Below are positions 34,121-42,777 of a DNA stretch of 64,000 nucleotides, piece by piece (positions within the stretch are counted from its first letter, which is position 1; each line of letters begins with the position of its first letter). This DNA is from Pseudomonas sp. CCI4.2. Its GTDB lineage: Bacteria > Pseudomonadota > Gammaproteobacteria > Pseudomonadales > Pseudomonadaceae. Location of the stretch: contig NZ_CP133781.1 in assembly GCF_034350045.1 (NCBI RefSeq), positions 4,824,501 to 4,888,500 on the forward strand, given 5' to 3'. The notes beneath the pieces were generated by a model. That model searched no databases. It saw nothing but the letters and a program-made list of their open reading frames with translations, and was not told the DNA's origin. A program made the position numbers and the translations under genes.

Positions 34121-35161
34121 ATGAACGTGAGTGTTGTATATGCGCTTGCCGCGGCGGCTTTGTTCGGTGCAAGTACCCCACTGGCCAAATTGCTGGGTCT
34201 GGGAATCGATCCGCTGTTGCTGGCCGGGCTTTTGTACCTCGGCAGCGGTCTGGGGCTGGCCGTGACCCGAATGATCCATGACCGGGGCTGGCACGCCAGT
34301 GGCCTCACGCGCCAGGAATGGCCTTGGTTGATCGGCGCCATCGCCTTCGGCGGCGTGCTTGGGCCGGCGTTGCTGATGTTTGGACTGATGCGAACCGCTG
34401 GCGCGACGGCCTCGTTGATGCTGAATCTGGAGTCAGTCCTGACCGCGCTGCTGGCTTGGGTGGTCTTTAAAGAGAATGCTGACCGCCGAATCGTTGCCGG
34501 GATGATCGCGATTGTGCTCGGCGGTCTGGTGCTGTCGTGGTCGCAGCAAAACCAGGGGGCTCAGGACTGGCTCGGTCCAGGCGCCATCGCGCTGGCGTGT
34601 TTATGCTGGGCGATTGATAACAACTTGACCCGCAAAGTGTCGGCGTCCGACGCGTTGTTTGTGGCGGGCAGCAAAGGCTTGGTCGCCGGTCTGGTCAATT
34701 GTTCGCTGGCGTTGCTGCTTGGGTCTCGGTTGCCGGACCTGGCGCTGTTGGCCCCGACGCTGCTGGTGGGGTTTCTCGGCTACGGCGTCAGCTTGGTATT
34801 GTTTGTGCTCGCGCTGCGCGGGCTCGGCAGCGCACGCACTGGAGCTTACTTCTCGACGGCGCCTTTCCTCGGTGCAGCGATTTCGATGTTGCTGCTCAAT
34901 GAGCCTGCCGCCCCGCTGTTCTGGGTGGCGTCGGCATTGATGGGGGTTGGGGTCTGGCTTCATCTCACCGAAAATCATGCGCATGTTCATCAGCACACAT
35001 CACTTGAACATGGCCATCGTCACGTCCACGACGAGCATCATCAACATCAGCACGCATTTACTTGGGACAGCGCTGAGCCTCATAGCCATGATCATGCCCA
35101 CGCGCCGCTGCAACATAGCCATTCCCACTTCCCGGACGTTCATCACCGTCATCGACATTGA
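34121..35161 (+). CDS. EamA/DMT family transporter with long His-rich C-terminal tail
   Basis: A 346-residue protein: ten membrane helices in two EamA halves (FGASTPLAKLLGLGIDPLLL; LMFGLMRTAGATASLMLNLE; GLGSARTGAYFSTAPFLGAA), then a hydrophilic tail of about 60 residues with more than 20 histidines (HVHQHTSLEHGHRHVHDEHH, HDHAHAPLQHSHSHFPDVHH). Such tails bind Zn, Ni or Co and are unusual for DMT drug/metabolite exporters. The start at 34121 follows ggaaggtcccc. Its position right after a zinc-type CDF gene supports a metal-linked role. Substrate unproven. Confidence 0.88.
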   Translation: MNVSVVYALAAAALFGASTPLAKLLGLGIDPLLLAGLLYLGSGLGLAVTRMIHDRGWHASGLTRQEWPWLIGAIAFGGVLGPALLMFGLMRTAGATASLMLNLESVLTALLAWVVFKENADRRIVAGMIAIVLGGLVLSWSQQNQGAQDWLGPGAIALACLCWAIDNNLTRKVSASDALFVAGSKGLVAGLVNCSLALLLGSRLPDLALLAPTLLVGFLGYGVSLVLFVLALRGLGSARTGAYFSTAPFLGAAISMLLLNEPAAPLFWVASALMGVGVWLHLTENHAHVHQHTSLEHGHRHVHDEHHQHQHAFTWDSAEPHSHDHAHAPLQHSHSHFPDVHHRHRH

Positions 35162-35351
35162 CGCTGCGCCCGCTGCGTTTATGGCCAGTAAAACCGTTAG
35201 TTTCGGTCCTTTGATCAATTACTGTCGCCTTGGTATACAGCTATCCGTTTACTGGCCGATAGCGTCTTTGCGCATGGGTTTATTGGCCTGATCGAAAGGA
35301 TTCCCCCGCCGCGCGAAGATTTAGAAATATACCCCCATCCGGAGTAACTCG

Positions 35352-37274
35352 ATGAACAGCTGGCTCTCGAACATCAGCGTCAATATCAAGCTGGCGTTGG
35401 GCTTCGGCCTGGTGCTGGTGCTGACCGCCGTTTTGGCGCTGATCAGCTGGACCAGCCTCGACGGACTCATAGATCACAGCGACCGGATGAGCAGTATTTC
35501 GGCCCTGAGCAACCAGTTGGCCAACCTGCGAGTTTCACGCTTGCAGTACATGATTGCCAACGGCGACGAGACCGTTGGCCAAACAGTACAGGTGGCCATT
35601 GATGGCTATAAAAGCCAGCAGCAGAAACTGCGAACAATGTTAAGCAGCCCCGAAGACGTAAAGCTACTCACCCAGTTGAGCGACGTCAGCAACAACTACG
35701 AAAGCGCGCTGGCAAAAATGCGCAATGCCTACAACGTTACCGCGCGCGCCCGGGCGCAGATGGGTGTCGACGCGGTGAAAGGCGCCGACATCATTGGCGG
35801 CATCATCACCACCGTGCTTCAGATGGCACCCGCCGATGAAGGCCGCTTCGAACAGTACCAAGCCATCATGAAAGCCAAGGAAGACTTGGCGCTGGTGCGC
35901 TATGAAGTACGCGGATACACGGCCAAGGTCACGGCCGAAACCGAACAAAAAGCCATGAACCAGCTGGAAGCGGCCATTGGTGGCCTTAAACCACTGAGTG
36001 AGATGTTCGGCAGCTCACAACCGGAAAAACTCAAACAGCTGGAAACCGCGCTGCTCAATTATCGAAACTCGGTACAGGCGTTCAAAGTTGCCAACAGCGA
36101 TATCGTGTCCTCGCGCAAATCGCTGGGTGAGCAAGGTATCCTCATCCTCAGCCTGAACGACGAACTGTACAAACTTCAGACCAGCTTGCGCGATCAGGAC
36201 AGTGCTCAGTCACGCACCCTGCAAATCGGCGCCACCCTGCTGGCGTTAATCATCGGGACCTTGGCGGCAGTGATCATCACCCGTCAAATTACCGTTCCGT
36301 TGCAACAGACACTGGCCGTGATCGAGCGCATCGCATTGGGCGATCTGTCTCACAGCCCGGCCGTGACCCGCCGCGACGAACTGGGCGTGTTGCAACAAGG
36401 CATCCAGCGCATGGGCAGCACCTTGCGCGCACTGATCCGTGGAATTCATGAGGGCGTAACGCAAATCGCCAGCGCCGCTGACGCGTTGTCTACGGCGACC
36501 CAGCAGACCAGCGCTGGGGTTAACAGCCAGAAAATCGAAACCGATCAAGTGGCAACGGCCATGCATGAAATGTCGGCCACGGTTCAAGAAGTGGCGCGCA
36601 ACGCCGAACAAGCTTCAAACGCGGCTTCAGCCGCTGACAAGCAAGCCCGCGAAGGCGACAAGGTGGTAGGCGAGGCGATTGCGCAGATCGAGCGCCTGGC
36701 AGCTGAAGTGGTTCGCTCCAGCGAGGCCATGAATGGGCTTCAGCTGGAAAGCAATAAGATCGGCAAAGTCATGGACGTGATCAAGGCCGTGGCCGAACAA
36801 ACTAACTTACTGGCCCTCAACGCCGCCATCGAAGCGGCACGTGCCGGCGAAGCCGGTCGCGGGTTTGCCGTGGTCGCGGACGAAGTACGGGGCCTTGCGC
36901 AACGGACGCAAAAATCCACCGAAGAAATCGAAGCCTTGGTCGCCGGCCTGCAAAACGGCACACAACAGGTCTCAAGCATCATGCTCAGCAGCCGCAACCT
37001 GACTGACAGCAGCGTGGCCTTGACCCGAAAAGCCGGCGCCTCACTGGACAGCATCACTCAAACGGTGTCGAGTATTCAGGCGATGAACCAGCAGATCGCC
37101 GCTGCCGCTGAGCAGCAAAGCGCAGTGGCCGACGAAATCAGTCGCAGCATCATTAATGTCCGCGATGCTTCCGAGCAAACCGCAGCGGCCAGTGGTGAAA
37201 CCGCTGCCTCCAGCGTTGAATTGGCACGCCTGGGCACTCAATTACAAACGCTGGTCAGCCGCTTCCGCATGTAA
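35352..37274 (+). CDS. Methyl-accepting chemotaxis protein with helical bimodular (HBM) sensor, McpS-like
   Basis: A 640-residue chemoreceptor. A helix at about 10-30 (VNIKLALGFGLVLVLTAVLA) is followed by an all-helical periplasmic domain of about 250 residues (SALSNQLANLRVSRLQYMIA; PADEGRFEQYQAIMKAKEDL), the size and pattern of HBM domains as in P. putida McpS, which senses TCA-cycle acids. A second helix, HAMP and the signalling domain follow; the tip reads EQTNLLALNAAIEAARAGEA. Ligand is inferred from the domain type only. Confidence 0.9.
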   Translation: MNSWLSNISVNIKLALGFGLVLVLTAVLALISWTSLDGLIDHSDRMSSISALSNQLANLRVSRLQYMIANGDETVGQTVQVAIDGYKSQQQKLRTMLSSPEDVKLLTQLSDVSNNYESALAKMRNAYNVTARARAQMGVDAVKGADIIGGIITTVLQMAPADEGRFEQYQAIMKAKEDLALVRYEVRGYTAKVTAETEQKAMNQLEAAIGGLKPLSEMFGSSQPEKLKQLETALLNYRNSVQAFKVANSDIVSSRKSLGEQGILILSLNDELYKLQTSLRDQDSAQSRTLQIGATLLALIIGTLAAVIITRQITVPLQQTLAVIERIALGDLSHSPAVTRRDELGVLQQGIQRMGSTLRALIRGIHEGVTQIASAADALSTATQQTSAGVNSQKIETDQVATAMHEMSATVQEVARNAEQASNAASAADKQAREGDKVVGEAIAQIERLAAEVVRSSEAMNGLQLESNKIGKVMDVIKAVAEQTNLLALNAAIEAARAGEAGRGFAVVADEVRGLAQRTQKSTEEIEALVAGLQNGTQQVSSIMLSSRNLTDSSVALTRKAGASLDSITQTVSSIQAMNQQIAAAAEQQSAVADEISRSIINVRDASEQTAAASGETAASSVELARLGTQLQTLVSRFRM

Positions 37275-37460
37275 GCCACGGACCAGCGCAGTGCGGCGGC
37301 AATGTGCCGTAGCACTGCGGTGTCTGTCGGGTCGCAATAAACATTAGCAACCTACCATTGCACTCATGGGCCCTAAACCGGCATGCTCAGTTTCAGCTGT
37401 TGGCCTGCTTGGCAACCTGACTGCCTGATTTGATCAGATGTGCCCGGAGCCTCGTCGGTA

Positions 37461-38861
37461 ATGACCCAAACCAGCCCGCTGGAAAACCCCGCTGTCAGCA
37501 CTAAATTGTCGTCACTTGAATTCCGTGGGATGGTCGCGATTCTGCTGTCCATTGCCTTGGCGACTCTCGATACCGCTATCGCCAACACCGCGTTGCCCGC
37601 CATCGCCGCCGACCTGAATGCGTCGCCTGCGGCCTCGGTGTGGGTGATCAATGCCTATCAACTCGCCGCCGTCGCCACGCTGCTGCCGCTGGCTGCATTG
37701 GGTGGGATCATCGGCCATCGCCGGGTGTTCCTCGGCGGACTGATGCTGTTCATCGTGGCCTCGGCGCTATGTACGTTGTCCTGGTCGTTGCCGACATTGA
37801 CCATCGCTCGCGTGCTTCAAGGCCTGGGTGCCGCTGCGATCATGAGCGTCAATGCGGCCTTGATCAGCTCAATTTTTTCCCCGCAACGTCTGGGTCGAGG
37901 GTTGGGTATGAATGCACTGGTGGTGGGTTCGTCTTTCGCCGCCGGCCCCACCGTGGCGTCTCTAGTGTTGTCGGTGGCGCACTGGCCGTGGTTGTTCGCG
38001 ATCAACTTGCCTATCGGCCTATTCGCCTTGTATTTCGCCTGGTCTGCGTTGCCCGTCACCAAACTCAGCGGCCTGCCATTTGATCGCATCACCGCGATTT
38101 TGAACGTGATCGCTTTTGGCGCGTTGATCTTCGCCCTGAGTCAGGCCGCGCAACTGGGCCCGATGACCAGCGTGATAATCGCCTTGGTCATCTTTGTGGT
38201 CGCCGGGGCGTTCATGCTGCGGCGCGAGGCCGAGCATCCGGCGCCCATGTTTCCACTGGATTTGCTCAAGCGGCCGCTATTTGCCCTGTCGGCGTTAACG
38301 GCGGTCTGCTCGTTCGCGACCCAAGGCCTGGCGTTTGTGTCGCTGCCGTTCTTCTTCGAAAACGTCTTGGGACGCGACCCGGTGCAGACCGGCTTTTTGA
38401 TGACGCCATGGTCAGTGGTAGTTGCCGTGATTGCGCCCTTTGCCGGGCGTTTGTCAGACCGTTATCCACCCGGTCTGTTGGGCGGCATCGGCTTGGCCGT
38501 GCTGTGTGGCGGGATGATTTCGTTGACCCAACTACCGAGCAATCCCGACGCGTGGGACATCGGCATTCGCATGGTCATCTGTGGTCTGGGCTTCGGCTTT
38601 TTCCAGGCGCCGAACCAAAAAGCCCTGCTCACCAGCGCCCCGCCTGAACGCAGCAGCGGCGCCAGCGGCACCATCGCAACGGCCCGCTTGATCGGCCAAG
38701 CCACCGGAGCGGCATTGGTGGCCCTGAGCTACGGAATTTCCGGCGAACACGGCCCGGTGCTCGCCCTGACCATCGGCGCGTGCTTCGCTGCAGTGGGCAG
38801 TGTTGCCAGCGGCTTACGCTTGATCACGCCCAATACGGTTAGCAAGCATATTGGGAAGTGA
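37461..38861 (+). CDS. MFS transporter, DHA2 family
   Basis: A 466-residue exporter with about 14 helices: LDTAIANTALPAIAADLNAS (helix 1), LAALGGIIGHRRVFLGGLML (motif A-like), IARVLQGLGAAAIMSVNAAL and GPTVASLVLSVAHWPWLF. The start at 37461 (MTQTSPLENPAVS) or a GTG at 37440 are both possible; neither has a perfect ribosome site. Substrate unknown. It stands alone between a chemoreceptor and a repeat-rich gap. Confidence 0.9.
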   Translation: MTQTSPLENPAVSTKLSSLEFRGMVAILLSIALATLDTAIANTALPAIAADLNASPAASVWVINAYQLAAVATLLPLAALGGIIGHRRVFLGGLMLFIVASALCTLSWSLPTLTIARVLQGLGAAAIMSVNAALISSIFSPQRLGRGLGMNALVVGSSFAAGPTVASLVLSVAHWPWLFAINLPIGLFALYFAWSALPVTKLSGLPFDRITAILNVIAFGALIFALSQAAQLGPMTSVIIALVIFVVAGAFMLRREAEHPAPMFPLDLLKRPLFALSALTAVCSFATQGLAFVSLPFFFENVLGRDPVQTGFLMTPWSVVVAVIAPFAGRLSDRYPPGLLGGIGLAVLCGGMISLTQLPSNPDAWDIGIRMVICGLGFGFFQAPNQKALLTSAPPERSSGASGTIATARLIGQATGAALVALSYGISGEHGPVLALTIGACFAAVGSVASGLRLITPNTVSKHIGK

Positions 38862-39104
38862 GGGTCGGATGTGGGCAGGCAAATCTGAGCCAACTTGATG
38901 GCGAGGCTTTATCTCTAGATTCCGTGGGCCGAATTTATTCGGGAATGGATTTCACATTCAACATCATCTGCGTCTGGCACCACGCTTCCCGACTGAAATT
39001 GGTTTCACAGATGTCGTTGTTTGCACATTTGTAGCTGCCGAAGGCTGCGATCAGGTCTTCAGTGCCTACTCTTTCGTGTCTGCCAACACTCCGTTGGCTT
39101 GCCA

Positions 39105-39193
39105 ACGAAAGCGTCATTGCAGGTAACCCGAGGTTTGAGGTCGATATCAGCGGCGTGACTATGGGCCTCTTCGCAGGCAAGCCTGCTCCCACA
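39105..39193 (+). repeat. 89-bp direct repeat, copy 1
   Basis: Differs from copy 2 (39380-39468) at a single base (tatggg versus tacggg). The core ends gcaggcaagcctgctcccac, itself palindromic. Confidence 0.85.
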
Positions 39194-39379
39194 ATGAAAT
39201 CCCAGAGCCGTTCCGGCTTCGCAGCCTTCGGCAGCTCCGTGTATGTTGCCCGGTGTTTGCTGCGACAATTCGGTCCCACGGACTCTGGCGCTGCACAGGT
39301 CTCTGTAGCTGCGCAAGGCTGCGATCAGATTTCAGTGCCTACTCTTCCGTGTCTGCCAAAAGTCTCTGTGGGCTTGCCC

Positions 39380-39468
39380 ACGAAAGCGTCATTGCAGGTA
39401 ACCCGAGGTTTGAGGTCGATATCAGCGGCGTGACTACGGGCCTCTTCGCAGGCAAGCCTGCTCCCACA
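39380..39468 (+). repeat. 89-bp direct repeat, copy 2
   Basis: Near-identical to 39105-39193. The preceding 50 bp are also duplicated with lower identity. Confidence 0.85.
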
Positions 39469-39567
39469 GTGTCTGCGGCTGCTTGTTATCAACCGTGCCA
39501 ATGAAACCCAAGAGCCGTACCGGCTTCGCCAACAAGTTGGCTAAAAATTGCGTCGGCTGGCTTTTTT

Positions 39568-40545
39568 TTAATGCGATGACACATAGATAGAAGGGCTGGT
39601 CGGGGCTGGCAGTGCGTAGGTGCGTTTCATCCATTGCACCTCTGCTTGGGGTGGTCGGCCGAAGAAGCGTTTGAACTCCCGGCTGAACTGGGAGGCGCTT
39701 TCATAGCCGACGCTGAATCCGGCGATGGCCGCCGTCATGTCGTTGCGTAGCATCAACAGCCGTGCTTGGTGCAGGCGAGTGGACTTCAGGTATTGCATCG
39801 GTGACGTGTCAGTCACGGTTCGAAAATGCAGGTGAAAGCTCGGCACGCTCATGCCCGCGACTTTCGCCAGGCACTCGACGTCCAGCGGCTCTGGATAACT
39901 GGCGTGAATCCGCCGAATCGCCTTGGTGATTTTGCCAAATTGCCCTTGGCGGTTGAGCGCCGCGCGCATGGATCCGCCCTGCTCGCCACCGATGATTCGG
40001 TAGTAAATTTCCCGAACCAACGCCGGTCCGAGAATCAACGCGTCGACCGGTTCGCTCATGACTTCTAGAAAGCGCAGCACCGAGTCGCTCAACTTGTCGT
40101 CCATTGGCGAGGAATACATGCCCTTGGGGACCGCCGTTGGCACGCCTTCGCGCTCGCCGACTTGAAGCATCAGCTCGGCGGCCAGTTTGAAATCCAGACG
40201 CAGGTACACCGCCAGCATGGGTTCTTCTTCGCTGGCATCAGTTTCCATCGTGAACGGGACCGGCACTGACACCACCAGATAATGCTGCGCGTCGTAGATG
40301 TAAACCTCGTCCCCCCAATACCCGCGCTTGCGCCCGTGACAAAGAATCACAATGCCAGGGTCATACAACACTGGTGTGCGGGTCAGCGGCCGATTGGACC
40401 GAAGAAAGCGAACGTCATCCAATGGCGTCAGGTTGTAACCTTCCATCGGCGCCAGCCGCTCCATCAACTCAATGGTGCGCCGCGTCTTGAATAGCTCGTA
40501 GTCCATGGGCATCTCAGAGTGTGCGATGGGCACCGGGTCAGCCAT
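39568..40545 (-). CDS. AraC family transcriptional regulator
   Basis: Up to 325 residues. The N-terminal cupin-like AraC_N domain (YDPGIVILCHGRKRGYWGDE) is followed by tandem helix-turn-helix units (LDVECLAKVAGMSVPSFHLH; AIAGFSVGYESASQFSREFK, RFFGRPPQAEVQWMK). The ATG at 40545 overlaps the stop of the upstream dehydrogenase gene by eight bases; ATGs at 40512 or 40506 are alternatives. The overlap suggests an SDR-regulator operon. Effector unknown. Confidence 0.9.
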   Translation of the reverse strand: MADPVPIAHSEMPMDYELFKTRRTIELMERLAPMEGYNLTPLDDVRFLRSNRPLTRTPVLYDPGIVILCHGRKRGYWGDEVYIYDAQHYLVVSVPVPFTMETDASEEEPMLAVYLRLDFKLAAELMLQVGEREGVPTAVPKGMYSSPMDDKLSDSVLRFLEVMSEPVDALILGPALVREIYYRIIGGEQGGSMRAALNRQGQFGKITKAIRRIHASYPEPLDVECLAKVAGMSVPSFHLHFRTVTDTSPMQYLKSTRLHQARLLMLRNDMTAAIAGFSVGYESASQFSREFKRFFGRPPQAEVQWMKRTYALPAPTSPSIYVSSH

Positions 40546-41371
40546 CGGTCGACAGGCTCAGCGCTTCCCATGCATCAATGTCTTCAGCCATCTGCTTCAA
40601 TTTTGTCCTGACCAGCGCCAAGGCATCACTGCCCAACAATAAGTGTGCGGGGGGAGCCGGGCTGGCAATCAATTGCAGCAGTGCCAACGCAGCTTTTTGT
40701 GGATCGCCGAGCTGCTTGCCGCTTCTTTCTTCACGGCCTTTTCGCACAGGATCGAAGGACTCATCGTAGTCCTGAATACTTCTCGGACTTCTCTGCATCG
40801 AGCGCCCCGCCCAATCAGTGCGGAACGAGCCGGGGGCGACTGCGGTGACAAATACGTTAAACGGTTTAAGTTCTTTACTCAGCGTGTCAGAGATACCTTC
40901 CAACGCGAATTTGCTGGCGCAATAGTAAGAAATTCCCGGCATCGTGATGAAGCCACCCATGGACGTGATGTTGATGACATGGCCCGCCCTGCGCTGACGA
41001 AAATACGGGACGAAGGCCTTGGTTATCGCCACCGCACCAAACACATTGACCTCAAACTGCTGACGCATTTCTTCAATCGGCGATTCTTCGAAAATACCTT
41101 CATGGCCGTAACCGGCGTTATTGACCAGTACGTCCACAGGGCCAAATTCAGCCTCTGCCTTGGCGACGATATCGTCAATCGCTGCGAAGTCGGTGACGTC
41201 CAACACATAAGCGTGCGCACGCTCCGGGGACTGGGCCTGGAAACTCAACAACGCTTCGCTGTTACGAACAGTACCGATGACGTGGTGCCCGGCAGCGAGG
41301 GCTTGCGTCGCCAACGCGCGGCCTAAACCGCTGCTGACGCCGGTAATAAAAATTGTTTTGACAGGGGTCAT
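40538..41371 (-). CDS. Short-chain dehydrogenase/reductase (classical SDR)
   Basis: A 277-residue SDR: the cofactor motif TGVSSGLGRALA (TGxxxGxG), LVNNAGYGHEGIFEESPIEE (NNAG), catalytic Ser in NITSMGGFITMPG and YxxxK in SYYCASKFALEGISDTLSKE, and VTAVAPGSFRTDWAGRSM. All catalytic residues are present. The sequence type is that of oxidoreductases with unknown alcohol/ketone substrate. Translationally overlapped with the AraC regulator gene downstream. Confidence 0.92.
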   Translation of the reverse strand: MTPVKTIFITGVSSGLGRALATQALAAGHHVIGTVRNSEALLSFQAQSPERAHAYVLDVTDFAAIDDIVAKAEAEFGPVDVLVNNAGYGHEGIFEESPIEEMRQQFEVNVFGAVAITKAFVPYFRQRRAGHVINITSMGGFITMPGISYYCASKFALEGISDTLSKELKPFNVFVTAVAPGSFRTDWAGRSMQRSPRSIQDYDESFDPVRKGREERSGKQLGDPQKAALALLQLIASPAPPAHLLLGSDALALVRTKLKQMAEDIDAWEALSLSTDG

Positions 41372-41524
41372 GATAGGGCTCTCGATCAGTGATTCAGTGT
41401 CGTTATCCTGAGACCAAACTCTAGGCGTGCTAAGACTGAATCATCTGCGATGATTGCCTATTCCTATTAAATTCAATAGCCCCAGCTCGACAGCCGCGCT
41501 GTCGTGCGGCATACCCAAATTCCT

Positions 41525-41602
41525 GTAGAAACCAACTTGCTGGCGTGGAGCTTGATGCGTGCATCAGCTAAAACGCCTCGCGAACAAGTTCGCTCCTACA
41601 GC
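41525..41602. repeat. Pseudomonas-type intergenic palindromic repeat
   Basis: Opens with tgtagaaaccaacttgctgg and closes with gcgaacaagttcgctcctac; inverted ends and position between convergent/divergent genes fit REP-type elements. Confidence 0.55.
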
Positions 41603-41607
41603 GCTCG

Positions 41608-42411
41608 TCAAGGGGTTAACGGCGAACCCGGCGACGCGGGGTTCGCCACAGGGGATGGTGATACGACGGGAGCTGGCCGACGCGGTTTAAACAATTCCCG
41701 CGAACGGCGTATACGGCTCGCCAAGGTGCTGTTCTCGTGCAAGTTGTCGTAGTGGAACACGGCCGTCGCGCGCACTGCATTGGGGTCTGCGGGCAGGTTG
41801 GTGTGCAGCGAACGGTAACCCCAGAACAGATACAGATCTCCCGGTAACATGCGGATCTGGGTGAACTTCTCGTCGCCGTCGGCGTAGTTTTTCTTCAACC
41901 AGCGCTGGGTCCAGCGATTATCGACGAGCATTTTGTCGATCAGGTTGAAGAAATAATTGCGCCGTAGCGGGCGATGATTGCGCAACATGAGCAAGTCGCC
42001 AGGGTCGGTTTTTTCGGGCATACAGACGGGCATAATCGTGGTCAGCACGAACGAGTCGTAATGAAAAATCATCGACTCACGCTGCCCACCCTCACCAATC
42101 AGACAGCGCAACACTTGATGCAGCCCCCGCTCGACGGGCTGTCGCCCGGTGGCAGCGGTAACAATCCGCTGGCACAAATCAATGAACACCGGCGAGCTAC
42201 CCCATGCGTGCAGCAGTGAACCGGATACGGCTTCCTGGCCAGTCAAGGCAACGTAGCGGTTGCCCGCAGCGCCCACCGCGTCCATCACCAGGTTCTTCAA
42301 CTCAACCAACTGGTCGTTAGTCGCCCATCCAGGCAGCACTGCATAGCCTTCTTTGTTGATGGACTCGACAAGGGTTTTAATTCGAACATCCGAAAACGAA
42401 GTGTATTGCAT
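41608..42411 (-). CDS. Putative non-heme iron (phytanoyl-CoA dioxygenase/2OG-like) protein
   Basis: A 267-residue soluble protein. It begins MQYTSFSDVRIKTLVESINK and GYAVLPGWATNDQLVELKNL, the usual 'acidic residues then flip-up' N-terminus of PhyH-like proteins. A plausible iron motif HxD occurs in MIFHYDSFVLTTIMP and the distal His in GYRSLHTNLPADPNAVRATA with the nearby Arg. The C-terminus is Pro/Ser-rich. The start at 42411 is chosen because upstream codons are not family-like. The family assignment is tentative; no substrate can be named. Confidence 0.55.
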   Translation of the reverse strand: MQYTSFSDVRIKTLVESINKEGYAVLPGWATNDQLVELKNLVMDAVGAAGNRYVALTGQEAVSGSLLHAWGSSPVFIDLCQRIVTAATGRQPVERGLHQVLRCLIGEGGQRESMIFHYDSFVLTTIMPVCMPEKTDPGDLLMLRNHRPLRRNYFFNLIDKMLVDNRWTQRWLKKNYADGDEKFTQIRMLPGDLYLFWGYRSLHTNLPADPNAVRATAVFHYDNLHENSTLASRIRRSRELFKPRRPAPVVSPSPVANPASPGSPLTP

Positions 42412-42777
42412 ATGTGTGCGCCTCTGGGTGCATCGCCAGTGTTTTCGATAATGGCCAATAATGCATAGCTGTATTGCGCAACTAAGAAGGCAAAAACAGA
42501 TTAGCAGCACCTACAAAACGCACAACCCCTTCAGCAATAATTTTACTAAATTTAGCGTTGTATATTTTTGCACATTTTTGTACATGCTAGTACAAAACAC
42601 CCACATCAATAACTATACGACCGCACCTGTTAGATTAAACTAACTAACTCAGTCTCTACTTTATTACATGTGTTACACCTGCCTAACAGTTAACTGACAC
42701 ACCGCCGGACAGTGATGAAGCGTTATAACTTCCTTACTAAACTACGCCCAACTTCCTCCCTACCTATCGGCAACGAT
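42412..42777. other. AT-rich intergenic region with inverted repeat
   Basis: No gene. It contains an 8-bp inverted repeat ttttgtac-n6-gtacaaaa at 42576-42597, a possible operator for the oxygenase-like gene to its left. The base composition is clearly more AT-rich than its surroundings. Confidence 0.5.

Larger units (their letters stand above)
38862..39567. other. Repeat-rich intergenic region
   Basis: No gene was seen in these 706 bp. The stretch is built of two diverged copies of a unit of about 145 bp (39048-39193 and 39317-39468) and scattered Pseudomonas repeat motifs (gcaagcctgctccca, gtagctgccgaaggctgcgatc). Confidence 0.7.
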
